NCBI GenBank assembly: GCA_002454195.1 | Contig: DKIJ01000027.1 | Coordinates: 34,458-98,457, forward strand | Origin: Flavobacterium sp. UBA6721 | Lineage (GTDB): Bacteria; Bacteroidota; Bacteroidia; Flavobacteriales; Flavobacteriaceae | DNA length: 64,000 bases | Direction: 5' to 3' | Shown here: piece after piece, positions 8,158 through 17,025 of the stretch | How the letters are laid out: every line of letters starts with the position of its first letter | Numbering within the stretch: the stretch's first letter is position 1 | Notes under the pieces: model-generated | The model's database searches: none | What the model was told of the DNA's origin: nothing | Seen by the model: only the letters and a program-made list of their open reading frames with translations | Program-made: the position numbers and the translations under genes

Positions 8158-9003
8158 ATGAAAGGCAAGAGTAGTAATGTAACTGTAATTATTCCCTGTT
8201 ATAATGATGGGCAATACATAATGGAAGCATTGCAATCCCTGTACAAGCAAACACTTTTACCAGAAAAAATCATTATTGTTGATGATGGGTCCAATATTGA
8301 TACCAAAAAAATAGTAAGAACGATTAATCATTCTTTAGTTCAAGTTATTCATCAGGAAAATAAAGGAGTGAGTGCGGCCAGAAATTTGGCTATTTCTATT
8401 ACTGAAACGGATTATATAGCTAATTTGGATGCAGATGATTTTTACGAACCAACTTTTATTGAAAAAGCGGTTAGGGAATTAAACCAAAACAAAGAAATTA
8501 AGGCTGTAAGTAGTTATTGCCGGATATTTCAAAAAACAAAAACGGTTGAGATTGTTAAACCTTTAGGTGGTAAATTGAAAGATTTTATTGTAATCAATAA
8601 TTCCAGAGCGAGTGCTGTTTTTCGAAAGAATAGTTGGGAATCTGTTGGGGGATTTGATGAAGCAATGCGTGAGGGTTATGAAGATTGGGAATTTTGGATA
8701 GCCATTTTAAAAAAAGGAGGGGAAATTCATATTTTACAAGAAGTATTGTCTCATTATCGCATTAAAGCGGTTTCCAGAGATCAAAACGCATTACAAAAAC
8801 ATGATTTTGAATTGAGGCAATATATTTATTTGAAACACAAAGAGGTGTATCATGAGCATTTGGATTTTTACATTGGGGAATTGTTGCGTCAAAATTCACT
8901 TTTAAGGAATAGTGTCCATAAAGTTAAAAAATCCATTGATTACAGTCTTGGTCGTTTCATTTTAAAACCTTTTAGGAGTCTTAAAAAAATAATGAAATTA
9001 TAA
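8158..9003 (+). CDS. family 2 glycosyltransferase
   Basis: The 281-residue GT2 enzyme has VIIPCYNDGQYIMEALQSL at the N-terminus, IIVDDGS near 38-44, ENKGVSAARN near 65-75, LDADDFY at about 90-96 and GYEDWEFWI near 178-186. It is a paralogue of the next gene, which shares the same blocks. Its stop codon overlaps the following start (TAATG at 9001-9005), so translation is coupled. Sugar specificity is not readable. Confidence 0.9.
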   Translation: MKGKSSNVTVIIPCYNDGQYIMEALQSLYKQTLLPEKIIIVDDGSNIDTKKIVRTINHSLVQVIHQENKGVSAARNLAISITETDYIANLDADDFYEPTFIEKAVRELNQNKEIKAVSSYCRIFQKTKTVEIVKPLGGKLKDFIVINNSRASAVFRKNSWESVGGFDEAMREGYEDWEFWIAILKKGGEIHILQEVLSHYRIKAVSRDQNALQKHDFELRQYIYLKHKEVYHEHLDFYIGELLRQNSLLRNSVHKVKKSIDYSLGRFILKPFRSLKKIMKL

Positions 9004-9866
9004 TGAGTACTCTAGTATCCATCATAGTTCCCTGTTACCAGCAAGCGCATTATTTGCCCGAAGCCTTGCAATCGGTTTTGGAGCAAAGCTATTCTAACTG
9101 GGAATGTATTATTGTGAATGATGGCAGTCCTGATGCTACGGAGATGGTAGCGCAACAATGGCTGGAAAAAGATGCTCGTTTTCAGTATGTATATAAAGAG
9201 AACGGTGGTTTGTCTTCGGCACGAAATACAGGAATTAGTAGGGCTAAAGGTGAATTTATTTTGGCCTTAGATGCCGATGATATTTTGCACTCCGATTATT
9301 TAAAGCAAACAGTTCCGGTTTTAGAATCCAATAATCAACTGGCAATCGTTTCTTGTTATCGTTATTTTTTTATCAACAAGAAAACAAATATTATAAAAGA
9401 ATATAAGGCTTCGGGAAGTAATTATCGCGATTTAATGTTTGAAAATCAATTAATGCCATCATCATTATTTAGAAAAAAATGTTGGGAGCAAGTAGGAGGC
9501 TATGATGAGAGTATGAAAAAAGGCTTTGAAGACTGGGAGTTTTGGCTCAATGTCACAAAAAGAGGTTGGGAGTTTCAGTTTGTGCAGGAGTTTTTATTCT
9601 ATTACCGCAAAGCCAAAAAATCCATGTTGGTCGATACCATCAATCACCATTCGGAAGCGAATATGGAATACATTTTTAGAAAACACCAGGAAATCTATTG
9701 CAAGCATTTTGATAATACCGCTGAGGTGCTTTTTTACTACATCAAGACCCATCGTATGGGGAAAATGCAAATTAAACATTCTGTTGAATATACAATGGGG
9801 AAGTTCCTTTTCAAACCTTTTCGAATGCTTTCTGATTTATGGAATAAAGAAACTAAAAGCAAATGA
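9003..9866 (+). CDS. family 2 glycosyltransferase
   Basis: Motifs are SIIVPCYQQAHYLPEALQSV, NDGSPDATE near 39-47, NGGLSSARNTG, LDADDIL at 89-95 and GFEDWEFWLNV. This 287-residue protein closely resembles the product of 11682-12506 (both have PCYxQAxYLxEALQSV and GSPD), so one probably arose by duplication. The gene is less AT-rich than those around 3-8 kb. It overlaps both neighbours (1 base upstream, 4 bases downstream). Confidence 0.9.
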   Translation: MSTLVSIIVPCYQQAHYLPEALQSVLEQSYSNWECIIVNDGSPDATEMVAQQWLEKDARFQYVYKENGGLSSARNTGISRAKGEFILALDADDILHSDYLKQTVPVLESNNQLAIVSCYRYFFINKKTNIIKEYKASGSNYRDLMFENQLMPSSLFRKKCWEQVGGYDESMKKGFEDWEFWLNVTKRGWEFQFVQEFLFYYRKAKKSMLVDTINHHSEANMEYIFRKHQEIYCKHFDNTAEVLFYYIKTHRMGKMQIKHSVEYTMGKFLFKPFRMLSDLWNKETKSK

Positions 9867-10642
9867 TTTCAGTAGTTATTCGAAATAAAAATCAAGCTGC
9901 TGCCTTGTCTTTTCTGTTAAAGAACTTAACCGAAAGGTACGCTGCAGATATAGACGAAATGATTGTAATTGATAATCTTTCCACCGATAGCAGCAAAGCC
10001 GTTGCTGCGCAATATGGAGCGCGTTTTGTAACGATAGAAAAGTTCAGTTATGGCGGTAGTGCTAATCTTGCGGCTCAGGAAGCGCAATTTCCTATCGTGG
10101 TTATTTTTAGTGCTCATTCCTATCCGGTAAGCCATGATTTTTTTCGATTAATCAAAGAAAAAATGCTGGCCAACCCTAATCTAGCAGGACTACGTTGTTT
10201 GCATGCCACGAATGATTACCGCAATTATATCAATCAAGTTTCGGCTCAAAGTGATCCTAACAAATCGGGTTTGATTTTTTCAGGTTCGGCATTCAGTAAG
10301 AAGGTTTGGGAAAAGCATCCTTTTCGGGAAGAGGTAGCTACTTTTGAAGACAAAGAATGGTCTAAAAGAGTTTTAGAAAATGGCTACGAAATTGAATTTG
10401 TGCCGTCTATTTTTCATTATGAAATAAGAAGAACGCCACAACAACAGTTCTTTCGGTTTCAAAATGACGTGGTAGGCAATTACCAATTATGGCATCAGGA
10501 TATTACTTTTATTCAAACTTTGAAAGGTCTTTTAGGGAATATATGGAACGCCTGTAAAAACTTTTTTATTGAAATCAAATACGCTTTTTTACGCTTTTTT
10601 TACTTAATTAAGTTTATAAGGAATAAACCGAAACAGTTTTGA
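9863..10642 (+). CDS. family 2 glycosyltransferase lacking a canonical DXD
   Basis: The 259-residue protein begins ISVVIRNKNQ and has MIVIDNLSTDSS near 32-43. The usual DXD position reads VIFSAHSYPV near 75-84. A FEDKEWSKRVLENG segment near 163 supplies the acidic catalytic region. The SAH variant occurs in some GT2 enzymes and suggests either a different metal-binding arrangement or an atypical donor. It overlaps the upstream gene by 4 bases (ATGA) and is followed 2 bases later by an acyltransferase gene. Confidence 0.82.
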   Translation: MISVVIRNKNQAAALSFLLKNLTERYAADIDEMIVIDNLSTDSSKAVAAQYGARFVTIEKFSYGGSANLAAQEAQFPIVVIFSAHSYPVSHDFFRLIKEKMLANPNLAGLRCLHATNDYRNYINQVSAQSDPNKSGLIFSGSAFSKKVWEKHPFREEVATFEDKEWSKRVLENGYEIEFVPSIFHYEIRRTPQQQFFRFQNDVVGNYQLWHQDITFIQTLKGLLGNIWNACKNFFIEIKYAFLRFFYLIKFIRNKPKQF

Positions 10643-10644
10643 AG

Positions 10645-11685
10645 ATGGAGCTAAGATTAACAAATAATAATTTTGATTTCCTACGATTCCTATTTGCTCT
10701 TTTGGTGGTTATTTCTCATGCGTATGCTTTATCTGGAAGTACTGAGGATAATGTTGGGATTTATAAGATTTCAAATGGACAATTAACATTTTCCCAAATT
10801 GGTTTAAATGGGTTTTTTATTATAAGTGGTTATTTTATTTTTAAAAGTTTACAAAGAAGTAAAAGTCTTTTAGACTATTATAAGAAACGATTTTTAAGAC
10901 TTTTTCCAGCACTTATAATTGTATTGATACTAACGTTGTTTTTAGCTCCAATTATATATGTAAATAAAACTCCTTTTTTACAAAATATTGAAGCGTTGAC
11001 TTATTTACCCTACAATTTAAGTTTATATGGATTTCAGTCAGGTATAAAAGGAATTTTTGATACAAATAGCTATCATTCCATTAATGGTTCTTTATGGACT
11101 ATTAGGTATGAATTTACTTTATATGTTGCCTTATCAATACTTTATTGTATGAAAAATAAAAAGAAAGCTTTAACTTTTTTGTTAAGTTTAGCATTTTTTA
11201 TTTTTTATATGTTGTATCTTTTTCTTCTACCAAAATTAGCAGGCTTTAGTTTATTTAACTTGTTAGGTATTCATGTACTAAATTTAGGTGCTTTTTTTAT
11301 TGCCGGAAGCGTTTTGGCTTCATTGGAATTTGAAAAAATTAAGTATAAGAAATGGTTTTTGTTCTTGTCATTAATACTCTTAACTTTCTCGATTTATTTT
11401 AATTTTTATGATTTGACAAAACATGTTTTGTTGCCATTTTTTATTCTATTATTAGGTTTTTCTACAATTCCTGGGATTAAAGATTTTGGGAATTTTGGTG
11501 ATGCTTCTTATGGTATTTACATTTACAGTTTTCCAATTCAACAAAGTTTAATGTGGTTCTTTAAATTGGATTCATATGCCTTAATGATTTCTTCAATACC
11601 GCTTTCTGTTATTCTGGGTTATTTTTCATGGCACTTGATTGAGAAAAAAGCGTTTAAATTAAAATTAACAAAACAAGAAATATGA
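10645..11685 (+). CDS. acyltransferase-3 family membrane O-acyltransferase (OafA/YrhL-like)
   Basis: The protein has about ten hydrophobic segments over 346 residues and the family's N-terminal FDFLRFLFALLVVISHAYAL, with the essential histidine, followed by GFFIISGYFIF. SLWTIRYEFTLY near 145-156 matches the conserved WxxxxE region. Such proteins move acetyl groups across the inner membrane to O-antigen or exopolysaccharide sugars. A TTG at 10639 is in frame, but ATG at 10645 gives a cleaner start just after the preceding stop codon. A second member lies at 23549-24646. Confidence 0.88.
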   Translation: MELRLTNNNFDFLRFLFALLVVISHAYALSGSTEDNVGIYKISNGQLTFSQIGLNGFFIISGYFIFKSLQRSKSLLDYYKKRFLRLFPALIIVLILTLFLAPIIYVNKTPFLQNIEALTYLPYNLSLYGFQSGIKGIFDTNSYHSINGSLWTIRYEFTLYVALSILYCMKNKKKALTFLLSLAFFIFYMLYLFLLPKLAGFSLFNLLGIHVLNLGAFFIAGSVLASLEFEKIKYKKWFLFLSLILLTFSIYFNFYDLTKHVLLPFFILLLGFSTIPGIKDFGNFGDASYGIYIYSFPIQQSLMWFFKLDSYALMISSIPLSVILGYFSWHLIEKKAFKLKLTKQEI

Positions 11686-12506
11686 TTATTTATCCATTAA
11701 TTTCAATAATCGTTCCATGTTACAAACAAGCACAATACTTGGGAGAAGCATTACAATCAGTAATAGATCAAAGTTATCAAGACTGGGAATGTATCATTGT
11801 TGATGATGGTAGTCCAGATAAGACAGCTCAAATTGCTAAGGTATGGATAGCAAAAGACAGTCGATTTAAATATAGGTATAAAGATAATGGAGGAATAGCT
11901 AGTGCAAGAAACTTTGGTATTAATCAAGCAAAAGCTGAATTTATATTAGCCTTAGATGCTGATGATAAAATAGCAAATGATTATTTAGAATTAGCTATTA
12001 ATGAATTTCAAAAAGATCCAAGTCTTAAAGTAGTTTATGCCAGGGCTGAGAAATTTGGAGAGGAATCAGGTCTATGGTATTTACCTCCATTTAATATTTC
12101 AAAATTAGGCTTGTACAATATGATTTTTTGTTCTGCATTATATAGAAAAGCCGACTGGCAAAGAGTGGGAGGCTATGATGTTAATATGGTTTTGGGACTA
12201 GAAGATTGGGAGTTTTGGATTGCTTTATTAAAAAATGGAGGTAATGTATGCCAACTAAATAAAATAGGTTTTTATTATAGAATAAAAGAAAAATCTAGAC
12301 ATGTGGACTTGAAAATTTCAGATAAAGAAGAATTATATAACTATTTATCAGTAAAACATGCTGATTTTTATGTAAAGCATCTGGGGTCATTTATTGCTTT
12401 AAATTCTGAAATGGAGAAATTAAAAAAAATGAGAATTATTAAAGGAAGAAAAAAGGTGTTGAATTTATTTTGTGAGACTTTTTTCGGCTTTCGTCTTTTT
12501 AAATAG
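11682..12506 (+). CDS. family 2 glycosyltransferase
   Basis: The blocks are SIIVPCYKQAQYLGEALQSV, VDDGSPDKTAQ near 42, NGGIASARNFG, LDADDKI at about 91-97 and GLEDWEFWIALL. At 274 residues it is a near twin of the protein at 9003, yet its DNA is much more AT-rich. That points to divergence elsewhere followed by import, or to recombination within the locus. The start overlaps the acyltransferase gene by 4 bases. It is cytoplasmic; specificity is unknown. Confidence 0.9.
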   Translation: MIIYPLISIIVPCYKQAQYLGEALQSVIDQSYQDWECIIVDDGSPDKTAQIAKVWIAKDSRFKYRYKDNGGIASARNFGINQAKAEFILALDADDKIANDYLELAINEFQKDPSLKVVYARAEKFGEESGLWYLPPFNISKLGLYNMIFCSALYRKADWQRVGGYDVNMVLGLEDWEFWIALLKNGGNVCQLNKIGFYYRIKEKSRHVDLKISDKEELYNYLSVKHADFYVKHLGSFIALNSEMEKLKKMRIIKGRKKVLNLFCETFFGFRLFK

Positions 12507-12517
12507 AAATACATTAA

Positions 12518-13447
12518 ATGACTAAGATTACTGTCAGTGTCTTTATTTTAACCTATAATCAAGAACAATTTATATCTCAGACTATTGAAAGTGTTTTAAT
12601 GCAACAAACGGATTTTGCATACCAATTAGTCATAGGAGAAGATTGTAGTACTGATTCTACTAGGCAAATATGTGAAAATTTTGCTTCACAGTATCCTAAT
12701 AATATAAAATTGCTTCCAGCTTTAGATAAAAATATTGGTTTGATCGCTAATTATATGCGTACCATTAAGGAATGTGATGGTAAATACATTGCTATTTGTG
12801 ATGGAGATGATTATTGGATTGATAAATACAAACTACAAAAGCAAGTTGATTTTTTAGAATCAAATCCTGATTTTTCAATTGTTTATACGAATTTGAACAA
12901 ATTATATCCTAACGGAGCAATCAAGAAAGCTTACACAAAATATCCGCGTAAAGATGCTGACTTTACAGATTTGATAAAGGATAATTTTATTCCCTCGGTT
13001 ACGGCTCTTTTTAGGAATGTTCAAAGTGTTCAAAATGAGTTGCCTAGTTGGGTTTTGAAATTTCCTTATGGAGATTGGCCCACCTATTTATGGACCATAA
13101 AAGATGGTGGTAAAATTTACTTTTTAGATGAAGTAACGGCAGTATATCGGATGGATATAGGGGTTTCTTTTAACATTATAAAAAAAAAATCGGAGTTGTT
13201 AAATGTAAATTTGGAGATTTTAAATCAAATGTTGAAAGATGCTACTTTTGATAATAGAAAAGAGAGTATTCAAGCAGAGATAGTACAGAAAAATATAAGT
13301 TTGATGGTTAGTTATAATAGAGAAAGTAATTTTATTAAAGGACTACATCAATTGATTTTAAATTTAAAAGTAAATGACAATAAATTTAGTATCTTAAAGC
13401 TGTATTTATATTCCATATATAAAAAACTGCTACTTTTAATTTCGTAA
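12518..13447 (+). CDS. family 2 glycosyltransferase
   Basis: The 309-residue protein starts ITVSVFILTYNQEQFISQTI, has GEDCSTDSTRQIC near 40-52 and CDGDDYWIDKYKLQKQVDFL at about 93-112. This is the GDDYW subgroup of GT2 common in polysaccharide loci. The next gene starts 13 bases after its stop codon. Specificity is unknown. Confidence 0.9.
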   Translation: MTKITVSVFILTYNQEQFISQTIESVLMQQTDFAYQLVIGEDCSTDSTRQICENFASQYPNNIKLLPALDKNIGLIANYMRTIKECDGKYIAICDGDDYWIDKYKLQKQVDFLESNPDFSIVYTNLNKLYPNGAIKKAYTKYPRKDADFTDLIKDNFIPSVTALFRNVQSVQNELPSWVLKFPYGDWPTYLWTIKDGGKIYFLDEVTAVYRMDIGVSFNIIKKKSELLNVNLEILNQMLKDATFDNRKESIQAEIVQKNISLMVSYNRESNFIKGLHQLILNLKVNDNKFSILKLYLYSIYKKLLLLIS

Positions 13448-13460
13448 TTACTGATCTATT

Positions 13461-14600
13461 TTGAAAATCCTCCTAGTTGCAATACCGAATCATCATTTTT
13501 TTCAATGGGTAAACCAGTTGAAAGAAAGCGGGCATGAAGTATTTTGGTTTGATATTACAGATCGAGCAGGATTTTCAGAAAAAATCGGTTGGGTAAAACA
13601 GTTTAATGGGTGGAAATTGAAATGGAACTATCCCTTTCGATACCGAATCAAAAAACATTTGTCTAAATTATATTCCTTTCTGGAAAAATACACAGTCAAT
13701 AAAGTTGAAATCGTTTTTGATGAAATTTTAAACGAAATTCAACCTGATATTGTACATTGTTTTGAAATGAGGCTAGCTGGTTTACCCATTATTTCAGTAA
13801 TGCAGAAAAACAAAATTCCATTTGTATATTCATCTTGGGGGAGTGATATGTATTTTTTTGAACAGCATGGTACCTCAAAAAAAGAAGTGCAATTTTTTTT
13901 AAAAAGAGTTGATTATTTAATAACCGATTGTTCTCGTGATTTTAAAATAGCGCAACAATTAGGTTTTGCTAATCAATTTCTTGGAGTTTTTCCAGGTAAC
14001 GGAGGGATTAGTATTGATAAAGAATTTATTCAATCCATTTCCAATAGGAAAACTATTTCTATCAAAGGGTATGAAGATGGAGTTGGAAAGGCTTTAAATG
14101 TGTTGAAAGCCATTGAGTTAATAGATTTAGATGAATCAATTGACTTTTTAATCTTTAGCGCAGATGAAATTGTAGCCAATCATGTAAAAGAATCAAAGTA
14201 TTTTAATCAAAGAAAAGTAGAAGTAATTTATAGAAATGCTTTTTTGGAGAATAAAATACTTTTGCAAAAGTTAGGGGCTTGCTTACTTTATATAGGAAAC
14301 AGTATTTCTGATGGTATGCCAAATTCTTTGCTGGAATCAATGGGAATGGGGGTGTTTCCAATTCAATCAAATCCGGGGAATGTTACTCAAGAAGTCATTA
14401 AAAATGGTGTTAATGGTTTTTTAATTGAAAATCCTAATGATGTTGAGGCAATTGCAGTGTTGATTCGAACTGCTATTGAAAATAAAGAAATGAGACTCAA
14501 AGCACAAAAATCCAATGTGAATTTTGTGCAGCAAAATTTCAATAGGAAAAATTTAGAGAAAGAAATTATAGATTTATACCAAACTGTAAAAGAGATCTAA
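13461..14600 (+). CDS. family 4 glycosyltransferase (TTG start)
   Basis: The 379-residue GT-B protein starts KILLVAIPNHHFFQWVNQL. It has the GT4 C-terminal nucleotide-sugar region SDGMPNSLLESMGMGVFPI near 283-301, including the E-x7-E motif. No ATG precedes the conserved N-terminus in frame, and TTG at 13461 fits the start exactly. The stop overlaps the next start (TAATG). Retaining transfer from an activated sugar onto the lipid-linked glycan is expected; the exact sugar is unknown. Confidence 0.88.
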   Translation: MKILLVAIPNHHFFQWVNQLKESGHEVFWFDITDRAGFSEKIGWVKQFNGWKLKWNYPFRYRIKKHLSKLYSFLEKYTVNKVEIVFDEILNEIQPDIVHCFEMRLAGLPIISVMQKNKIPFVYSSWGSDMYFFEQHGTSKKEVQFFLKRVDYLITDCSRDFKIAQQLGFANQFLGVFPGNGGISIDKEFIQSISNRKTISIKGYEDGVGKALNVLKAIELIDLDESIDFLIFSADEIVANHVKESKYFNQRKVEVIYRNAFLENKILLQKLGACLLYIGNSISDGMPNSLLESMGMGVFPIQSNPGNVTQEVIKNGVNGFLIENPNDVEAIAVLIRTAIENKEMRLKAQKSNVNFVQQNFNRKNLEKEIIDLYQTVKEI

Positions 14601-15475
14601 TGCAAATATCATTTCTTATTGTTACTAAAAATCGTCCCGAAGAATTGCAGTTTACATTAAAACAGTTGTACACTATCTTTGATTCGAATTGTCAAGAAGT
14701 CTTAGTGTGTATTGATGGTTGTGCTGCAACTGAACCATTGCAAGAGCAGTATCCATGGGTAAAATGGTTTGTGTTAAAAAAGAGTATTTCAGCGTCACCT
14801 GCTCGAAACTTTTTGTATCAAAAAGCGGTTGGTGCAATTTTTATAGGATTGGATGACGATGCCCATTTAATTTCTGAAAAACCAATAGAAATGATTAAAG
14901 AATATTTTCAATCCAATGAAAATCTTGGAATTCTAGCTTTTTTAGAAGTAAAAGGTATTTTTGAAACACCAAAAGAGTGTATAAAAGCTATTGAAAAAGA
15001 AGAATATCTAACTACAGAGTTTATTGGTTCTGGTTTCGCCATTCGTAAAGAAGTTTATGATCAGACCAATGGGTTTCCGGTTTGGATGGATATTTATGGC
15101 GAAGAAACATGTGTGTCATTAGAAGTTCTAGATTTAGGGTATGATATTTTGTATTCGAATCAAGTGGTGGTAAATCATCGCGTTGATCTTGAAAAAAGGA
15201 AGCAACAAGGAAAAAATTACTTTCGTTTTCAAAAACAGCTTCAAAATAGTTTTAAAATTTACCTGGTCTATTATAGAAATCCATTTAAAAAGATATTGAA
15301 ACTTTTATGGCATAATTTCAGGAAATATGCGCTGTCTGACAGGACTTATTTTAAATTATTTTTTAAAGCAGCAGGAAATATGCTGGGCAGTTGTATTAGT
15401 CTTTTGAAATTTAGAAAGCCTGTGAAACAATCAACTCTGAATCGTTTAAAACAATTAAAAATGATTCAATATTAG
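14600..15475 (+). CDS. family 2 glycosyltransferase
   Basis: The 291-residue protein begins ISFLIVTKNRPEELQFTLKQ and has VCIDGCAA near 34-41 and the metal motif LDDDAHL at about 86-92. IYGEETCVSLEVLDLGYDI near 172-190 matches the catalytic acidic region, and VNHRVD follows, as in rhamnosyltransferase-like GT2 enzymes. It shares one base with the preceding gene and is followed by a 54-base gap before the CMP-sugar synthetase gene. Confidence 0.88.
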   Translation: MQISFLIVTKNRPEELQFTLKQLYTIFDSNCQEVLVCIDGCAATEPLQEQYPWVKWFVLKKSISASPARNFLYQKAVGAIFIGLDDDAHLISEKPIEMIKEYFQSNENLGILAFLEVKGIFETPKECIKAIEKEEYLTTEFIGSGFAIRKEVYDQTNGFPVWMDIYGEETCVSLEVLDLGYDILYSNQVVVNHRVDLEKRKQQGKNYFRFQKQLQNSFKIYLVYYRNPFKKILKLLWHNFRKYALSDRTYFKLFFKAAGNMLGSCISLLKFRKPVKQSTLNRLKQLKMIQY

Positions 15476-15529
15476 CTTAAAATAGTACTAAAACATAAAA
15501 CAGTATATTTGATTTTTAGAATATAGAAA

Positions 15530-16687
15530 ATGAAAAAAACAGCCATCATACCCTTACGTATAGATTCCAAAGGGATTCCGGGAAAAAATAAAAAGAAAAT
15601 GCTGGGACGCCCCCTTTTTTCATGGGTTTTAGGAGAAGCTATTTTTTCTGATTTGGATGAAGTCTTTGTCTTTACCGATGACGTGGAAATTATCGATTAT
15701 ATCGCAAAAGAATACCATTGGACTCCAAAAGTAAAAGCACTTTTGCGTTCCAAAGAAAATGCAACGGATACCGCTTCTACCGAAAGTGCTATGTTGGAAT
15801 TTGCGGAACAAATCCAATACGATTTTGATGTACTGTGTTTGTTGCAGGCTACTTCGCCTATGACTACCGCTAGAGATATTAATACCACTTTAACTAAAAT
15901 TGAAAATGAAAATTACGATTCGGCCCTCACGGTTGTGAATACGCATCGTTTTACTTGGAATGCCAATGGGACACCTCAAAATTATGATGTGTTCCATCGG
16001 CCAAGGCGTCAGGATTTTGAAGGTTTGTTAATTGAAAACGGTGCTGTTTATGCTACTACAAAAAAGGCTTTTTTAGAATCTAAAAACAGAGTGAGTGGTA
16101 AAATCGGTTTAGTGACAATGCCTGAAAATTCATTGGTAGAAATCGATTCTATGACCGATTGGAAAATTGTAGAAGAACTTTTAGCCAGCCGATTGAAAAA
16201 AGCAAAACAACAGCAACGGATTGATTATTTAGTGTTAGATGTTGACGGTGTGTTCACTAACGGACAGGTGTTTTATTCGGCAGAAGGAGAATTGGCTAAA
16301 GCCTTTGATATGCGTGACGGAATGGGATTGGAGATACTACGTCAAAATCAGGTTGAGGTGGTCGTAATAACATCTGAGAATTCAGCCTTAGTGGCGCAAC
16401 GCATGAAAAAACTCCAAATTGAAAATACTTTTTTAGGGGTAAAAGATAAATATGCCTTTTTGCAACAATTTGCTAAAACCAGAAATACTAATTTTAATTC
16501 TTTTGCCTACATAGGCGATGATGTAAATGACTTAGCGAATATATGCGCAGTAGGATGGTCATTTTCACCGGCCAATGCCACAACAATAGTAAAACTAAAT
16601 GCCGATTATTTATTAACGAAAGCTTCCGCTGAGGGTGCAATTCGCGAAGCTTGTGAAAAAATAATTGTTTATAACGAACGGTTTTAG
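15530..16687 (+). CDS. neuA: CMP-nonulosonate synthetase fused to a KdsC-like HAD phosphatase
   Basis: Two domains are joined in 385 residues. Residues 1 to about 220 are a cytidylyltransferase (AIIPLRIDSKGIPGKNKKKM, FTDDVE, LLQATSPMTT near 102-111) of the CMP-NeuA/PseF type. Residues from about 230 are a HAD phosphatase with LDVDGVFTNG near 236-245, VVITSENS and GDDVNDL, as in KdsC. The phosphatase would remove phosphate from a nonulosonate 9-phosphate (or an 8-phosphate, if Kdo-like), and the other domain would activate the sugar with CTP. With NeuB at 17971 this makes a short nonulosonic acid pathway; the precise sugar (Neu5Ac, Kdn or other) cannot be read. A DUF559/repeat block separates the two genes. 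Confidence 0.88.
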   Translation: MKKTAIIPLRIDSKGIPGKNKKKMLGRPLFSWVLGEAIFSDLDEVFVFTDDVEIIDYIAKEYHWTPKVKALLRSKENATDTASTESAMLEFAEQIQYDFDVLCLLQATSPMTTARDINTTLTKIENENYDSALTVVNTHRFTWNANGTPQNYDVFHRPRRQDFEGLLIENGAVYATTKKAFLESKNRVSGKIGLVTMPENSLVEIDSMTDWKIVEELLASRLKKAKQQQRIDYLVLDVDGVFTNGQVFYSAEGELAKAFDMRDGMGLEILRQNQVEVVVITSENSALVAQRMKKLQIENTFLGVKDKYAFLQQFAKTRNTNFNSFAYIGDDVNDLANICAVGWSFSPANATTIVKLNADYLLTKASAEGAIREACEKIIVYNERF

Positions 16688-16718
16688 ACTAAAAGGGAAA
16701 GTAGAAGAATTCAAAATA

Positions 16719-17004
16719 CAAACCCCCAACCCCTATCAAGAGGGGAGTTAGTTTTCGGAAAATAATTCCATTTTGCTTTGAAATATTATAAAAAGCAATT
16801 GAAAAATCTATTTTTGGAGCGACTAATTTATAATTAACGTCATCGTATTCCCTTCTTGAGGGAGACAAGGGAGGTGAGAAAAAGAGAAGTTGTAAAGATA
16901 TAGTAGTAGATGTAATTAATGTCATCGTATTCCCCTCTTGAAATCGAAGATGTAACGATTCCATAAAAAATTAATAAAGGGAGTTAGAGGGGTTAGGGGT
17001 GTGT
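16719..17004. repeat. CCCCTCT..AGAGGGG palindrome cluster, left of the DUF559 gene
   Basis: There is no gene in this stretch. It holds three variants of one palindromic unit: 16719-16758 (CCCCAACCCCTATCAAGAGG, then GGAGTTAGTTTTCGG), about 16847-16875 (CCCTTCTTGAGGGAG) and 16929-17004. The last contains TCTTGAAATCGAAGATGTAA and ends in GTTAGAGGGGTTAGGGGTGT. That last arm is the inverted complement, at 18 of 19 positions, of the segment following the DUF559 coding region at about 17400-17420, so the gene is bounded by inverted repeats. Confidence 0.85.
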
Positions 17005-17025
17005 AAAAAGATAAAATATTTCATC

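Noticed and set aside
9526-9888. 120-codon open frame overlapping the GT2 gene at 9003
   Set aside because: It is a shadow frame of a clear glycosyltransferase and has no domain of its own.
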